The notes: generated by a model not told the origin, from the letters alone. Counted from the stretch's first letter, positions 10,774 through 20,150 are shown. The stretch: DNA of 25,472 bases from Cudoniella acicularis (GCA_013054445.1 JAAMPI010000801.1:1-25472), one strand, 5' to 3'. Numbers and translations are program-made.

Positions 10774-10802
10774 TCGGCTAATAGCAGTTGCGTAGTATTG
10801 TA
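10774..10802 (-). repeat. right terminal inverted repeat of second Tc1/mariner element
   Basis: Plus strand begins TCGGCTAATAGCAGTTGCG and ends at TA 10801-10802. Reverse complement matches 9423-9451 at 23 of 29 positions. Confidence 0.85.
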
Positions 10803-11031
10803 TACGTTGGTACATGCAGAGCAATTGAAGCTATCCGATAGCTTATGAATCCCATTGGGCCACCGCCGAAACGGCGGTTTGCCGAAGCAAAACTATACCC
10901 GAAATGGCCAACGACTATTGAGGAGAAGAGAAGGCTGAAGGAATTTCCAAATCATTAAGTCGTTGCTATCGTTAACACTCCAAGATAGTCTAAATCAAAC
11001 CCCTTTCTTCTAGAAAACAATCGAAGCGACT

Positions 11032-11593
11032 ATGCCTCCAGTAAGTGCTGCTTGCGCTCAAACATCAATTACTAACCCGACTAAAGGCAGCAACCAAAGG
11101 CTTCAACCATAACCTTAATCATGTGGTCATCTCAGTGCCGGACTGCGACGCAGCACTAGAGTGGTATACCACAGTACTGGGTTTCCGCAATCTTCGCTCT
11201 ACTCGTGGAATGTCAAGGAAGGAAACACTCGATGGACCAATTTTCAAGATCTATAATGGAGCTTTGCAAGAAGTGAAAACTGCATGGCTAGGGATGGGCA
11301 ACTCTGTTGGGTTTGAGATTTTTGTGTTCAAGGACCCTCAATACAAGGGAAAGACAAAGCCATTTGAAGGAAGAAAGTTTGAGTACAACAATGGGGGCTT
11401 TTTCCACATTGGAATCACTGCTCCAGATCCCGAGGTGGTATGTGAGAGGGTTGTTAAGGCTGGGGGAAAGAAGGTCGGGGAGACAGTGGATCTGTATGAT
11501 GATGACAAGGCACTGTATGCACAAGATCCATGGGGCAATGTGATCGAGGTTTTGAACTGCAGCTTCGAGCAGTTGATGGCCAACAGAGCTTGA
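11032..11593 (+). CDS. VOC superfamily (glyoxalase/dioxygenase-fold) protein
   Basis: A 9-nt first exon (11032-11040, MPP) is joined across a 46-nt intron (GTAAGT at 11041, ACTAACCC branch near 11071, acceptor AAAG at 11086) to exon 2, giving 171 residues. Two paired VOC modules are clear: residues 9-85 (LNHVVISVPDCDAALEWY) and 106-160 (FFHIGITAPDPEV). The four usual metal-ligand positions are present: H15, E80 (VGFEIFVF), H110 and E157 (WGNVIEVLN). Members include glyoxalase I, extradiol dioxygenases and resistance proteins; the substrate cannot be read from the sequence. The alternative unspliced start at 11045 would not be an ATG. It is the only fully intact enzyme gene among its neighbours at 8041-14139. 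Confidence 0.86.
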
Positions 11594-11865
11594 GAATTGT
11601 CAAGGCATGGAACTAAAACAATCTGCAATATGCTGTCAGGAGAACTACAAAGAAGAATGCATAGCTATGAAGTATAGAAATTTGAAATCGCATTTTCTCA
11701 AGACTGGTAAGCTATTTACATCGCTACTGAAAATACGCTTTTCAGAAAGAAGTGATTGGGCCTTGATTCATAAGAGACAAGAGATGGTCGATCTGAAATG
11801 GCATCTGAAATGGCGAAGAGTGAGAGTTGAGGAGTTCAATAATTTTCTACTCGGTGGCTCTCCAC

Positions 11866-12728
11866 TTAGAGATCAACCACCATCCTCTTGGTGTTCTTCT
11901 CTGCTTGCATTGTCGCTACCATGTCATCCAGTGAACTTTTGATCTCGACTTCTGGCTGAATATTATGCTTGGCCATAAAGACAATAACTTGGGGGGTTGC
12001 TGAGGGTTTCCTGTGCTATTTTCCTTGACTCAGTATGTCCCTCTTGCAATGTCTAGTGCATTAAATGTGACGCCTCCGGGAGGCAACCTGACGACCATGA
12101 GGATTCCTCCAAATTTAACTATCGGAGGTCCAGATTTGTATGTTGTATCGGGCTTTGAGAATACTGCCACAGCAGGTCATCTCTTTCGAATACTGTGTCG
12201 CCGCGTCCTCCGCAGCCAATAATTACCAGCCAGTCTTCGGCTCTGAGTCTGCAAGTTTGCAGAAGTCGACACAGTTGTAGGTTATGTCTAGTTAGCCTGA
12301 TCCCGGGCCTGCGGCGGCAAAGTCAGCTTACCTGTGATACCAGCATAAAAGAGTGGCGAGGCAGCTCTGATGTTCATATTGCTGGGAAGTACAATTGCGC
12401 TGTGCAACCAGCACATCCCAAACATTACCCGCTGATCTACACAAAGCCGAGAGCATTACCGACTCTAAAACAGTTCCCTTCGCGGAGGGGTGAACCTTGT
12501 GGACGTAACCAGCACCCTCATGTCACCGTGTCACGGCATAACTTCCATCGGCCTTCGGAATAGCAATTGGCATGAGATGACTCAAACAGAGGGAGGCCGT
12601 TGTTTTCGGTTCGGGAATGGGGGTTTGATTGATGTCGACTTTTCGAAGTGTCTGTTGGAGATCAGCGGAATCCTTCATGATGTCGGGGGACAGCTTACCA
12701 GATCCCAGTGTGCTGCCTTCATTCTCAT
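11866..12728 (-). pseudogene. zinc-dependent alcohol dehydrogenase (MDR superfamily), broken
   Basis: Read right to left in several frames, the family plan of a class of fungal zinc alcohol dehydrogenases appears: a start near 12728, INQTPIPEPKTT, ASLCLSHLMPIAIPKADG (first zinc Cys region), HEGAGYVHKVHPSAKG (12475-12525, the GHE motif minus its Gly), AIVLPSNMNIRAASPLFYAG, WLVIIGCGGRGD (NAD-binding glycine motif), GGILMVVRLPPGG, and a C-terminus VEIKSSLDDMVATMQAEKN and TKRMVVDL ending at TAA (11866-11868). There are many frameshifts and stops, and the stretch between the NAD motif and GGILMVV is far too short, so there was an internal deletion. Long dead compared with its neighbours. Confidence 0.82.
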
Positions 12729-13330
12729 TTTTTAGCAGAAGATAATTCAAAATCTAGATGACAGGCAATATTAGTTGGGAAGGGGAAGGGGATAGCAAAC
12801 ATTCGTGGCCACGCAAGGCACATAGCCTTCTTACTTGAGCGTGCCAGCTGCAGAGTGCATAAGGCTGAATCGCAGCCGTGGGCCCGCACCCTAGACAAAA
12901 TGGAAGAAGCTATTCCCTTTGCATGGATGCCGCGCCTGCACGTACATAGCTGGTGTCGCGTGGTGTTGAGGAAAAGTTCATCCGGGGCGGTTCGGGAATT
13001 CGAAGTACGGAGTATTTAGATATAATTATCGCTTATATTTCTCAAAAAGGGAAAGCGCGAAGAGTGCATTTATCAAAGGAGGGGCATCACCGAGACCAAC
13101 ATCAACTTTCCGGCGTTAGGATTTTTCACAATTCTCACCAACATCGCAAGACGGCGCAAGTGTGGGTATGGTCGTCTGCGACGACACGTGAGAGCTAGCA
13201 ATGCCACTCAGAGCGCAAAGAATGACTCTCGATACTTCAAATAAGTAGCAAGGCTGCGGTGCGACGTGCAAGGCCACAACTCACCCCAATTTTCTATCAA
13301 GACCCCTTTGTCGTGATTTATATCTTCAAG
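12729..13330. other. intergenic, no gene seen
   Basis: Space between the divergent ADH remnant (minus) and the SDR gene (plus). 13240-13330 would be the SDR leader. No motif stands out. Confidence 0.4.
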
Positions 13331-14139
13331 ATGCCTACCAATTATGATATCGGCGGCAAAGTCATCGCCCTGACCGGAGCAGCCTCTGGGATTGGCCTCC
13401 AAACTACTGTTCTGCTCGCTGCGCAAGGCGCTCACGTTTCCATGGCCGATGTTTCCGAGGCCGCGCTTTATGAAGTGGCATCCAAGATCGAAAGTGCCGG
13501 CGGAAAGGTGTTGGCTACAGTGGTGGATGTACGGGATGGTAAGCAAATAGACGCTTGGATTCAAAAGACCGTGGACAAGTTTGGCAAGCTGAATGACGCC
13601 GTGAATCTTGCAGGTGATATTCCAAAATGTATCAATGTCGAGAGGGTCGAAGATCTAAATAACGAAGACTGGAAATTTGTGCTCAATGTAAATCTTACCG
13701 GGGTTATGTATTGCATGCGAGCGCAACTGCAAAACATGAATATCAAGGGAAGCGTGGTGAATGCAGCAAGCATCTGTGGTGTGATCGGATTCCCTAAAAA
13801 TGCTGCATACACAGCGAGCAAGCACGCCATCATTGACTTGTCAAGAGCTGCTGCGAAGGAAGTCGGCGAGCGGGAAATTCGAATTAACTGTATTGCGCCG
13901 TAAGTTACATGTGCTGCTTTCTGTTTTGCATTGACTGATCAATCATGAAGTGGGATCATTGACGGACCGATGCAGCAGAAGTCTGTGGCTGCGAGGGGAG
14001 GTGAGATGGACTGGAAGTGCCAGATCAAAAGAAGAGAACACCACAGGAGGTAGCGGATTTGATTGCCTGGCTGCTTTGCAATGATACACAGTACATAAGT
14101 GGTACTGTTCAACACATAGATGGTGGTTGGGTTTGCTGA
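13331..14139 (+). CDS. short-chain dehydrogenase/reductase with apparent C-terminal frameshift
   Basis: A classical SDR of about 250 residues. Exon 1 (13331-13899) starts MPTNYDIGGK, with the cofactor motif TGAASGIG (residues 15-22), NLAG (92-95), catalytic S147 and the YxxxK pair Y160/K164 (YTASKHA). D40 after the second strand hints at NAD rather than NADP. The intron is 13900-13950 (GTAAGT, TTGACTGATC branch region, AAG). Exon 2 reads GIIDGPMQQKSVAARGGEMD, then loses frame near 14010; as written it stops at TAG 14051-14053, 223 residues. One base more would continue LEVPDQKKRTPQEVADLIAW and finish SGTVQHIDGGWVC at TGA 14137-14139 (252 residues), exactly the expected SDR end. So it is either freshly inactivated or a sequence error. 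Substrate unknown. Confidence 0.82.
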
Positions 14140-15066
14140 TGAAGAAAGCCGAAGAAAATATTTGTGAGCTTTCGTTCCTAAAATTTATCAATTTGCGAGG
14201 TCTCAATGGTGAAGCAAAAGAAGCCCTAAAGACCACATCCTATATTGATTTTCTTGTTGCATGTCTTGGTTGATTGCTCTGAGTCCTGTATTTTTTTTCT
14301 CTTGAACGGGATAGCATACCTAAATATCGGTACTGGATTGCGAGCAGGACTAAGAGCGTGAAATAAACCCCTGGTAAATGCAGAACTAAGGTTGAGGGAA
14401 GCCACACTTTGCTTTCTCTATTTAAAGTACCTAATGTTTGGCTGACGCTTTGACTTTTTTCAAGCTTGGAGATTTGCTCCGGGTATCAATGCATATAAGC
14501 ATGGGATTTTCAAGGATTATTCTGCTGACACGCATTCGACTAGTTACTTAAGCAGTAAGCTTCAGCCGCCTCAACCAATTATTAATCTTCGCCGCACATT
14601 GTGGATTGGCCTGACGCGAAATACTAATCAAAAGGAAGCTGACATGACAGGGCGCAGTTGACCAAGCGTCGGCCGACCCCATCTACGGACTAAGGAGTGA
14701 GATGGGAATTCGAGTTCCAATCGGACTAGAAATCTATCCGATTTTCTGATACCCGGTCCTCTGGTTGCTTATTACTGTGCTGCAACAAGCATCAGCCACA
14801 CTCGAACATCTTTAATGAAATTCATGCCCCCGATGCTTAATGAATTGTGTGGAGTTCAGGGCTGAAGATCCTCAATTCCCAAGTACGCCTCCCGCCTGCA
14901 CGGTCCTGGACTCTGGATCCGCCCCCGCCTCGTATTAAAGCTAGCTTCCACGTGGAAGACTTGGTCATATATAACTCTTTGTTTCCCTTCTTTTACTTCC
15001 TGTACTGTACGTACAACTGGAGATATTGCCGCCAGATTGGAGTCGAAAAGATATTCAGGCCTCACG
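14140..15066. other. intergenic, no gene seen
   Basis: No coding of note. 14281-14300 has a T-run, and 14940-15066 is likely the promoter and leader of the membrane-protein gene. Nothing repeat-like was recognised. Confidence 0.45.
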
Positions 15067-15959
15067 ATGAATAATAAGTACAGTAGCCCATATACTTCGC
15101 GCCAGTCATCGCCAATGATTCCATATACCTCAAATCAATCATCACCAATGATACCACCTGCACCAGGCTACAAAGTCGAAGCCGAACCCTTCATCAGCGA
15201 TGTTTCCGACCCTGGATTCGACGACCATTCGGTCCACAACCAGAAAAACGTCGTAAGCAACACCCAAAACAAACCCCAACAACGACCAGAACTAACTGCC
15301 TCAGGTCCTGAAAACCCAAATCCGCGTCCTCCGCTTCATCGCCCGTCTCGCCGCCACCGCAATCGCAGCCGCAACCGCCGCGCAAGAAGGCCAAACCCTC
15401 TACACCTACCTCCACACCCGCAATACGATTCGAGACAGACGCGGCCCTTGGGCGAAAAACACCTCTTTGTGGCCCGCCATCGTGCTCCTCTCTATCTCAG
15501 GCATCACCTTCATCCTCGGCCTCATGATCATTATCGCATACGCGAGAAGTGTGAAAGCGGCGAACTCAATCAGCTCTGTCTCTTCGTGGTTGAGTTTGAT
15601 TATTGAGGTGGCGCATATTTTGATGTGGATTGTGGTTGCAGTGTTGTATCGGGTGGGGAAGACGGGCAGTGATTTATGGGGCTGGGCGTGCTCGCCGCTG
15701 GCGCAGAAGATACAGCCAAGTTTTGATGGGGTGGTTCAGTTTGATAGTGTTTGTTCGCGGGGTGTAGGACTTTCTTTTCTTTTTCCTTATCACCTTCTCT
15801 CGTATTTTTCTTTTTTTGTGGATTGAAGCTGACTTTTCACAGAATAGCACATGGCATCTTGCGATAGCGAGTGCTTCTGTTCAAGTGCTCACGTTTGTTA
15901 TTTTCGTATTAATGTATCAGAGGAAGAAAGTTCAGAAGCAGTTGCGGGATGGGGTATAA
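15067..15959 (+). CDS. four-helix integral membrane protein (MARVEL-like), uncharacterised
   Basis: Three exons, 15067-15252, 15305-15763 and 15843-15959, give 253 residues. Intron 1 (52 nt) has GTAAGC, a CTAACTG branch and TCAG; intron 2 (79 nt) has GTAGGA, GCTGACT and CACAG. Both are phase 0. The N-terminal 60 residues are hydrophilic and Ser/Pro-rich, with a doubled peptide YTSRQSSPMIP / YTSNQSSPMIP. Four hydrophobic segments follow: about 73-90 (FIARLAATAIAAATAA), 115-137 (AIVLLSISGITFILGLMIII), 150-170 (WLSLIIEVAHILMWIVVAV) and 220-240 (VQVLTFVIFVLMY). A short basic tail, YQRKKVQKQLRDGV, follows. The arrangement matches fungal MARVEL-type proteins thought to sit in plasma or vesicle membranes. 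Function is unknown. All exons keep frame. Confidence 0.82.
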
Positions 15960-16728
15960 TACCCTCCAGGTCCACGAGACACAAATTCAAAACATCACAA
16001 CGACTCCTTGCATAAATTGGCACAACGACTTCAAAATCTTCCCTTTGCTTCTCAAAACCTACCGCTTCTTGTATATATTTGGTTACAAATTTAGGGACTT
16101 TCGCATAAAGGTTGAAACTAGACGGGATGAGCATAACAGCATACTGGCGTTCCAGGATCACATGGGGATGAGGAAAATTAGGGAGCCCAGCGCAATTTTT
16201 GGGGCAAATAAATTCCCGTTAACACCTACAATATTCTTTGATTTCTCTCAGAGACATAAGGTCCCAGATGCCTTGACTCAGTCCAACTCTCTCAAATCAC
16301 CACCCACTGCATTACAGAAGCTCGTGATGACTTGCGGCTCGCAAGTACAAGCTTCTGCGGGCCCAACCTTCAGCATAAGATTAATATCTGCCGCAACGCG
16401 ATGTTCAAGACAGTGACAGGAAAGCTCCGGCACTTGAAAGTGGAGATACCTAGCCGGGCCAACCCGCTCTGACTATTAAAGCCCCGACAGTTTCTTGTTT
16501 CTTCATTGTGGCGCATTGATTCTACATTTTAGCTTTGGGGGCTGAGAGCTGAAGCGTGCCTCAAAACAAGCGGAAAGGAGGAAGAAACATTGCGGGAAAC
16601 ATTTCCAGCCACGACTTCAGGAATCGGGGTGAGGGGGTCTATGCTTTTTTTAAGGCAAAGAAAAGGAGATGGGTAGGGTGTGCAAGGATGAGTAATATTT
16701 TCGGTGTTTTCATAATTATGAACAATCA
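15960..16728. other. intergenic, no gene seen
   Basis: The 155-codon plus-strand frame across 15949-16416 starts inside the membrane-protein gene and has no family resemblance. From about 16640 the sequence leads into the Fot1-type element. Confidence 0.45.
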
Positions 16729-17408
16729 TAACGTACTTCACAAGCGAGCGGGCCACTTCTACCCACTTAATCGAATTCAACCAATGGCTCCACCAACTAC
16801 CACTAATTCTACCCACCAAGAGGGTAGAATTGCTCTAGCTGTTNANGCTCTTNAATCACGCCAAATCACAAGCCAACGAAGTGCTTCGCGAACGTACGAC
16901 GTGCCCCGTAGCACCTTATAGGCCCGAATTCAGACATGTCGCGCGTTAAGATTCTATACTAAACAGAAAAAAGTTATCCCCTTTAAAGGGGTCAGTCCTT
17001 ATACAACAAATCCTAGACATAGACTAACGTGGCACACCACCTACAGGCCTGATTATACGAGAAATGGCCGATATACTCCTTATAGAACACGTTAAGTCGA
17101 CATCCGCGACCCCTCTTATAGTTAGTAAAACTAGGTTACTAACCTCATATAACGCTATTTAGAAATATAATTAAAGTATAACCGTAAATACGATTATTAA
17201 TAAGCTAAATATAAAGATCTAAAGATAATATAAGCGTCGTTTAACCTCGTATAGCGTATAATTAAGTAATATAGTATTCTAGGTAAAGAAATATTTAACT
17301 CTAATAAGACTAGGATTATAATAGGAGTTATTTTAATAGTAAAGGTTATTATAAGCGTAGAGAAAGTAAGGCGTCCCCTTTTTATATAGCTAGGAAATAG
17401 AGAGTAGG
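16729..17408 (+). mobile_element. 5' half of a Fot1/pogo-type transposon, truncated
   Basis: The presumed left end is ATAACGTACTTCACAAGCGA near 16729, resembling Fot1-family termini. No matching right end is found. It carries the 5' half of a pogo-type transposase (16784 onward). The transposase similarity ends near 17408, where LTR-like sequence takes over, so the element was interrupted or truncated there. Three unresolved bases lie inside it (16844, 16846, 16853). Confidence 0.7.
16784..17408 (+). pseudogene. Fot1/pogo transposase, truncated and mutated
   Basis: It starts at ATG 16784 (MAPPTTTN). A pogo-type psq helix-turn-helix follows: RIALAV, SRQITSQRSASRTYDVPRST, then a stop where the family has L-Q-A-R. 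Further on, REMADILL (about 17060-17085) and, after many stops, YDY (near 17190), GKEIFNSNKTR (17283-17310) and LGNRE then a stop (17390-17407) follow the family order. The family reads NFDETGF where this copy has NSNKTR: the catalytic Asp codon became AAT at 17303-17305 and the Glu codon AAG, both G-to-A. The C-terminal half is absent. Confidence 0.75.
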
Positions 17409-17538
17409 TGTTACAGCGCTGACAGTGAAGTAGTTCTATTACTTAGAATACTAAGGTGAAGAGCTCAGACGAGGTCTGAAACGAGGTTATATATACGATA
17501 TGAGGTCACGTGATCGGTCCTAACCGGACCCCTGAACC

Positions 17539-17645
17539 AGATCTGTGACAGTAGGTGACTATTATTAATTATATTAATTCGTATAGATAGTCTATTCTAC
17601 TAATAATTATATTTAAAAGAAAAGTATATCTTTTGTCACAGACCT
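17539..17645. repeat. 107-bp fold-back unit
   Basis: AGATCTGTGACA (17539-17550) is repeated inverted as TGTCACAGACCT (17634-17645) with one G/A difference. The AT-rich interior has imperfect self-complementarity (ATTATTAATTATA versus TAATAATTATATT). It could be a small MITE or part of an LTR. Confidence 0.5.
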
Positions 17646-17686
17646 AGTTCGACGCCCTAGCGCCAGGCTAGATTGACTTGATAATA

Positions 17687-17732
17687 GTCGACTTAATGAC
17701 TTGATTCGACGCTCGTCGATTCAATGACTTGA
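17687..17732 (+). repeat. two imperfect 18-bp direct repeats, 28-bp period
   Basis: GTCGACTTAATGACTTGA at 17687-17704 and GTCGATTCAATGACTTGA at 17715-17732 differ at two C/T positions. More GACTTGA words lie nearby (17674-17680, 17726-17732), giving a small repeat array in the LTR-like stretch. Confidence 0.6.
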
Positions 17733-17939
17733 CGACTGACCGAGTGACTCACTATCCAGGGAAATCGCTTGCGGACTGCTTCGCTTACTAGCGCTATTTG
17801 TATAGTTAAATAGAGCTTCTCTCTCCAAGAGANCTCTCTTCTTNTCTCCTTAGCTTAGTNTCTTCGATAATACAGCACCTTCTTGCAAATACGTCCCTAC
17901 GTGACGTCAAGGCCCTAGTGCCTTTGCAGAGCTGTAACA

Positions 17940-18613
17940 GTAACGTGCTAAGCTTCCTAGTTAGCAATCACCAGCAGTATCGCCTTGCCTACACTTCTAT
18001 ACTATCAATCCGACAGACCTCCTGCTTACCTGAGGCGCCGTCTTTAGTTATGTAGACCCAGTTCCGTTACATACAAGTGCTTAGTCGCCGCGATTAGAGG
18101 TTTTCTTTAAAAGGGGTTAGCGAGAGAGCGTTTTAAACCCAAGTTTAGGTTGCTCCTTATAGCGGTTGATAAAGGAGGATATTATAAAGTAGGAGCAGTG
18201 AAAACGACAGCGTATCGACTCGATAAACTCCCTAGTATCATATCTTTCCTAAATCTTAGCTCTCTCTTCTAGTATAAGCTCTTTTATGAGGTTTTACATA
18301 TACGGCCTATAATAATATGTTTTTTAAAAAGTGGTGATATTTTTTATTGTGTGTAGTGGGGCAGAGGGGGGCTATCAAGCGAATCAGCTATTCTAAAAAA
18401 GACTAAGCGAGTAACGCACAGGCTATAGAACCGATTGTATCTTCACTCGCTTGATGCCCTTTGAAATCAGCCGAGTGTGTTCAAACTCCTCTAAATTCGA
18501 AAAGCCCCTGTATTCTAATTGAATTTAATTCTTAAAATTTTGACGATAATATACTTCTGTTTGAGAACCCCAATCAGAAAGCTCAAACCGTTTCCAGATA
18601 TCGCAAAAAAATA
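17940..18613. other. repeat-rich stretch without a gene
   Basis: No coding recognised. CAAGCGA words at 18371-18385 (TATCAAGCGAATCAG), and inverted at 18440-18455 (CACTCGCTTGAT), recall the Fot1-type end at 16741 but do not form a clear terminus. TTAGTCGCCGCG near 18081 is shared with 1333. Confidence 0.4.
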
Positions 18614-19593
18614 TCAAGAAGTCTCATTTTCTGGACCCGCCAGAGCTGTCTCGCCAATTCTAACCAAGTCTCCATTAGGCAACGTCTCTTTCTCAAAGCC
18701 CTCGACAGCCTGGTTTATCAAACAAGCAGCCATCTGACTAACATCCACCTTGGGAAGATCAACCACGGCACAGAGAATGGCTTTGCCAATGCTGGCGGTG
18801 TATGAGTCTTGGCCCGGTACATTGATCAGGCCTGGTTTGGCGACCCAGGCTTCGATGGCTTTGTTGGAGGCGGCGGCGTGAGAGAGAATCATAGATTCCG
18901 TTTTCCCCTAGAAGTTTTTGTTTAGGAGCGATTTCTTATCTACATACGTTGACAACGGGAACCGAAGGATAATTACAGAAGACTTAAAGCAGAACCTCAC
19001 TCAAACTATCTGGGGCATGAGGAAAAACATGGGCAAAAAGAAAGAATGGAAATGAAACACAGCACTTACACGCATTAAGCCGTACTCCCTCAAGACCCAA
19101 GCTTTCTTCGTCTGGTCCCTCTCGGCTTTCGCACCACTAACGTAAATAAATCTAAACGACTTGGCCTTAGAGGCTAGCGGAGCCACCGTCTCAATCCCAT
19201 ACACCGGATACCCTTGGCAAATCTTACACACATCCTCATACGGCATGGTGTTTAAGTTCGACGGTGTGACTGCAATAAGTCTAATGCAATCAACAACTGA
19301 ACGGGAGGACATTTGCAGGATTGATCTTTCGTCGAAAGCACTTACCAAATACAAGCCCCGGCGCCCTCGGACGCATTTTTCACATCCTCAGAATAGTTGA
19401 GAAAGTTGGACCTGGTCACTGATTTAAGTTTGGTTTCAAATTTAACAAGATCGGGGCTAGATGGTGTGATCGGTAGAAGGGTAGTCTTTCAGCGAGCGAG
19501 GAAAATTAGGGAGGCTATTGCTGAGTTTGGGAGGGCTTGGCGAATTATCTCGGTCGCGAGGTTTCCAGTTGAGCCTGCGAGTATGAACTTCAT
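18614..19593 (-). pseudogene. NAD(P)-binding Rossmann (NmrA/epimerase-like) protein, broken
   Basis: Exon 1 starts at ATG 19593-19591 with MKFILAGSTGNLATEIIRQA, the cofactor glycine motif, and hits TGA at 19491-19489 (CGA to TGA, after FLAR). It continues KFETKLKSV and EGAGACI up to donor GTAAGT at 19345. Exon 2 reads PSNLNTMPYEDVCKICQGYP then FRFIYVSGAKAERDQTKKAW and VLREYGLMR. A 162-nt intron (18908-19069, GTAAGT...CTAG) leads to exon 3, GKTESMILSHAAAS, AWVAKPGLI, ending GETALAGPENETS at TGA 18616-18614. The exon 1/2 join fails too: the TTAG acceptor at 19281 makes TG|A where the family has Trp (TGG to TGA), and the alternative TGCAG acceptor loses frame. Two point changes of RIP type may be its only damage. 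Such proteins are usually reductases or redox sensors; the substrate is unknown. Confidence 0.83.
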
Positions 19594-20103
19594 TTTTGTT
19601 GTGTGATGGTGACAATAATGTGGTGGGGGTGAGAAGTTGTGAGGGTCATGTTGTATTAGATTAGTGTTAGAGTTTCTGTTGGAGGTGTGATGGAAAAAGG
19701 CGGTGAGGGACTTCGGGGCTTGATGAAGTCGCTATAGATAAACAGAGGGAAAGTGAGTTACAAATACGTTAATGAACACGAGGATTTATCCTAGTTGGAT
19801 TAAGACAATGAAGCAAACATCAAGATAATTCTCAAGTCTAGGTAGAAGTGAGCCTGCCAAAGAGAAGAAATAAATGTGAGCCGCGCCGCCGCCCTAGTTT
19901 GGCGAGTACAGTCAGCTGCTTGCTGGTAGCCAATAATGTGCCTTTTATTATTAAGGCTTTAGATAAAAGGTTGGCGGGATAGCGAATCAGTGGGCTGGAT
20001 TAGGGGTATATATGTGATAAGATTCTTTCGCTTTGACCCATTCTCGGACTTGATTCATACCCGGCACTTGGAAAATACTCAATCGACTGGGACCACATAT
20101 TGG

Positions 20104-20150
20104 GGGATCGATTATTTGGGCGTCAGGCTACGAGGCACCAACAAAAACAC
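20104..20150 (+). repeat. inverted repeat copy 1
   Basis: Begins GGGATCGATTATTTGGGC. It matches the reverse complement of 20445-20491 at 42 of 47 positions; two of the five differences are CG versus CA, typical of RIP. The similarity frays into the flanks (TGGAAAATAC is also shared, about 20068 versus 20579). Confidence 0.8.

Larger units (their letters stand above)
9423..10802 (+). mobile_element. second Tc1/mariner-type transposon, heavily RIP-mutated
   Basis: About 1380 bp, bounded by TA and by inverted repeats (9423-9451 and 10774-10802). The ends agree at 23 of 29 positions, and at 18 of 19 over the inner block CGCAACTGCT...TTAGCCGA. The ends differ from those of the 1603-2964 element, so this is another family. 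The interior has a degraded transposase in the plus direction. It splits the space between the EthD remnant and the VOC gene. Confidence 0.85.
17409..17939. repeat. possible solo LTR of a retrotransposon
   Basis: It begins TGTTACAG (17409-17416) and ends CTGTAACA (17932-17939), a perfect 8-bp inverted end with TG...CA termini as in LTRs. It starts exactly where Fot1 similarity stops. Flanking 5-mers are GTAGG and GTAAC, not an exact target duplication. It is AT-rich with three unresolved bases (17833, 17844, 17860). No primer-binding site or gag-pol is visible, and the Fot1 gene does not resume afterwards, so this stays tentative. Confidence 0.35.

Noticed and set aside
13259..13330. Longer N-terminus for the SDR starting upstream
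   Set aside because: The upstream in-frame codon is GTG, not ATG, and SDRs normally start just before the first strand, as at 13331.
15067..15606. Single-exon arginine-rich protein running on from exon 1 of the membrane-protein gene
   Set aside because: It is the read-through of intron 1 into the wrong frame; splicing GTAAGC...TCAG gives a coherent four-helix protein.
15949..16416. 155-codon plus-strand frame after the membrane-protein gene
   Set aside because: It begins inside that gene in another frame, has no family resemblance and no intron signals.
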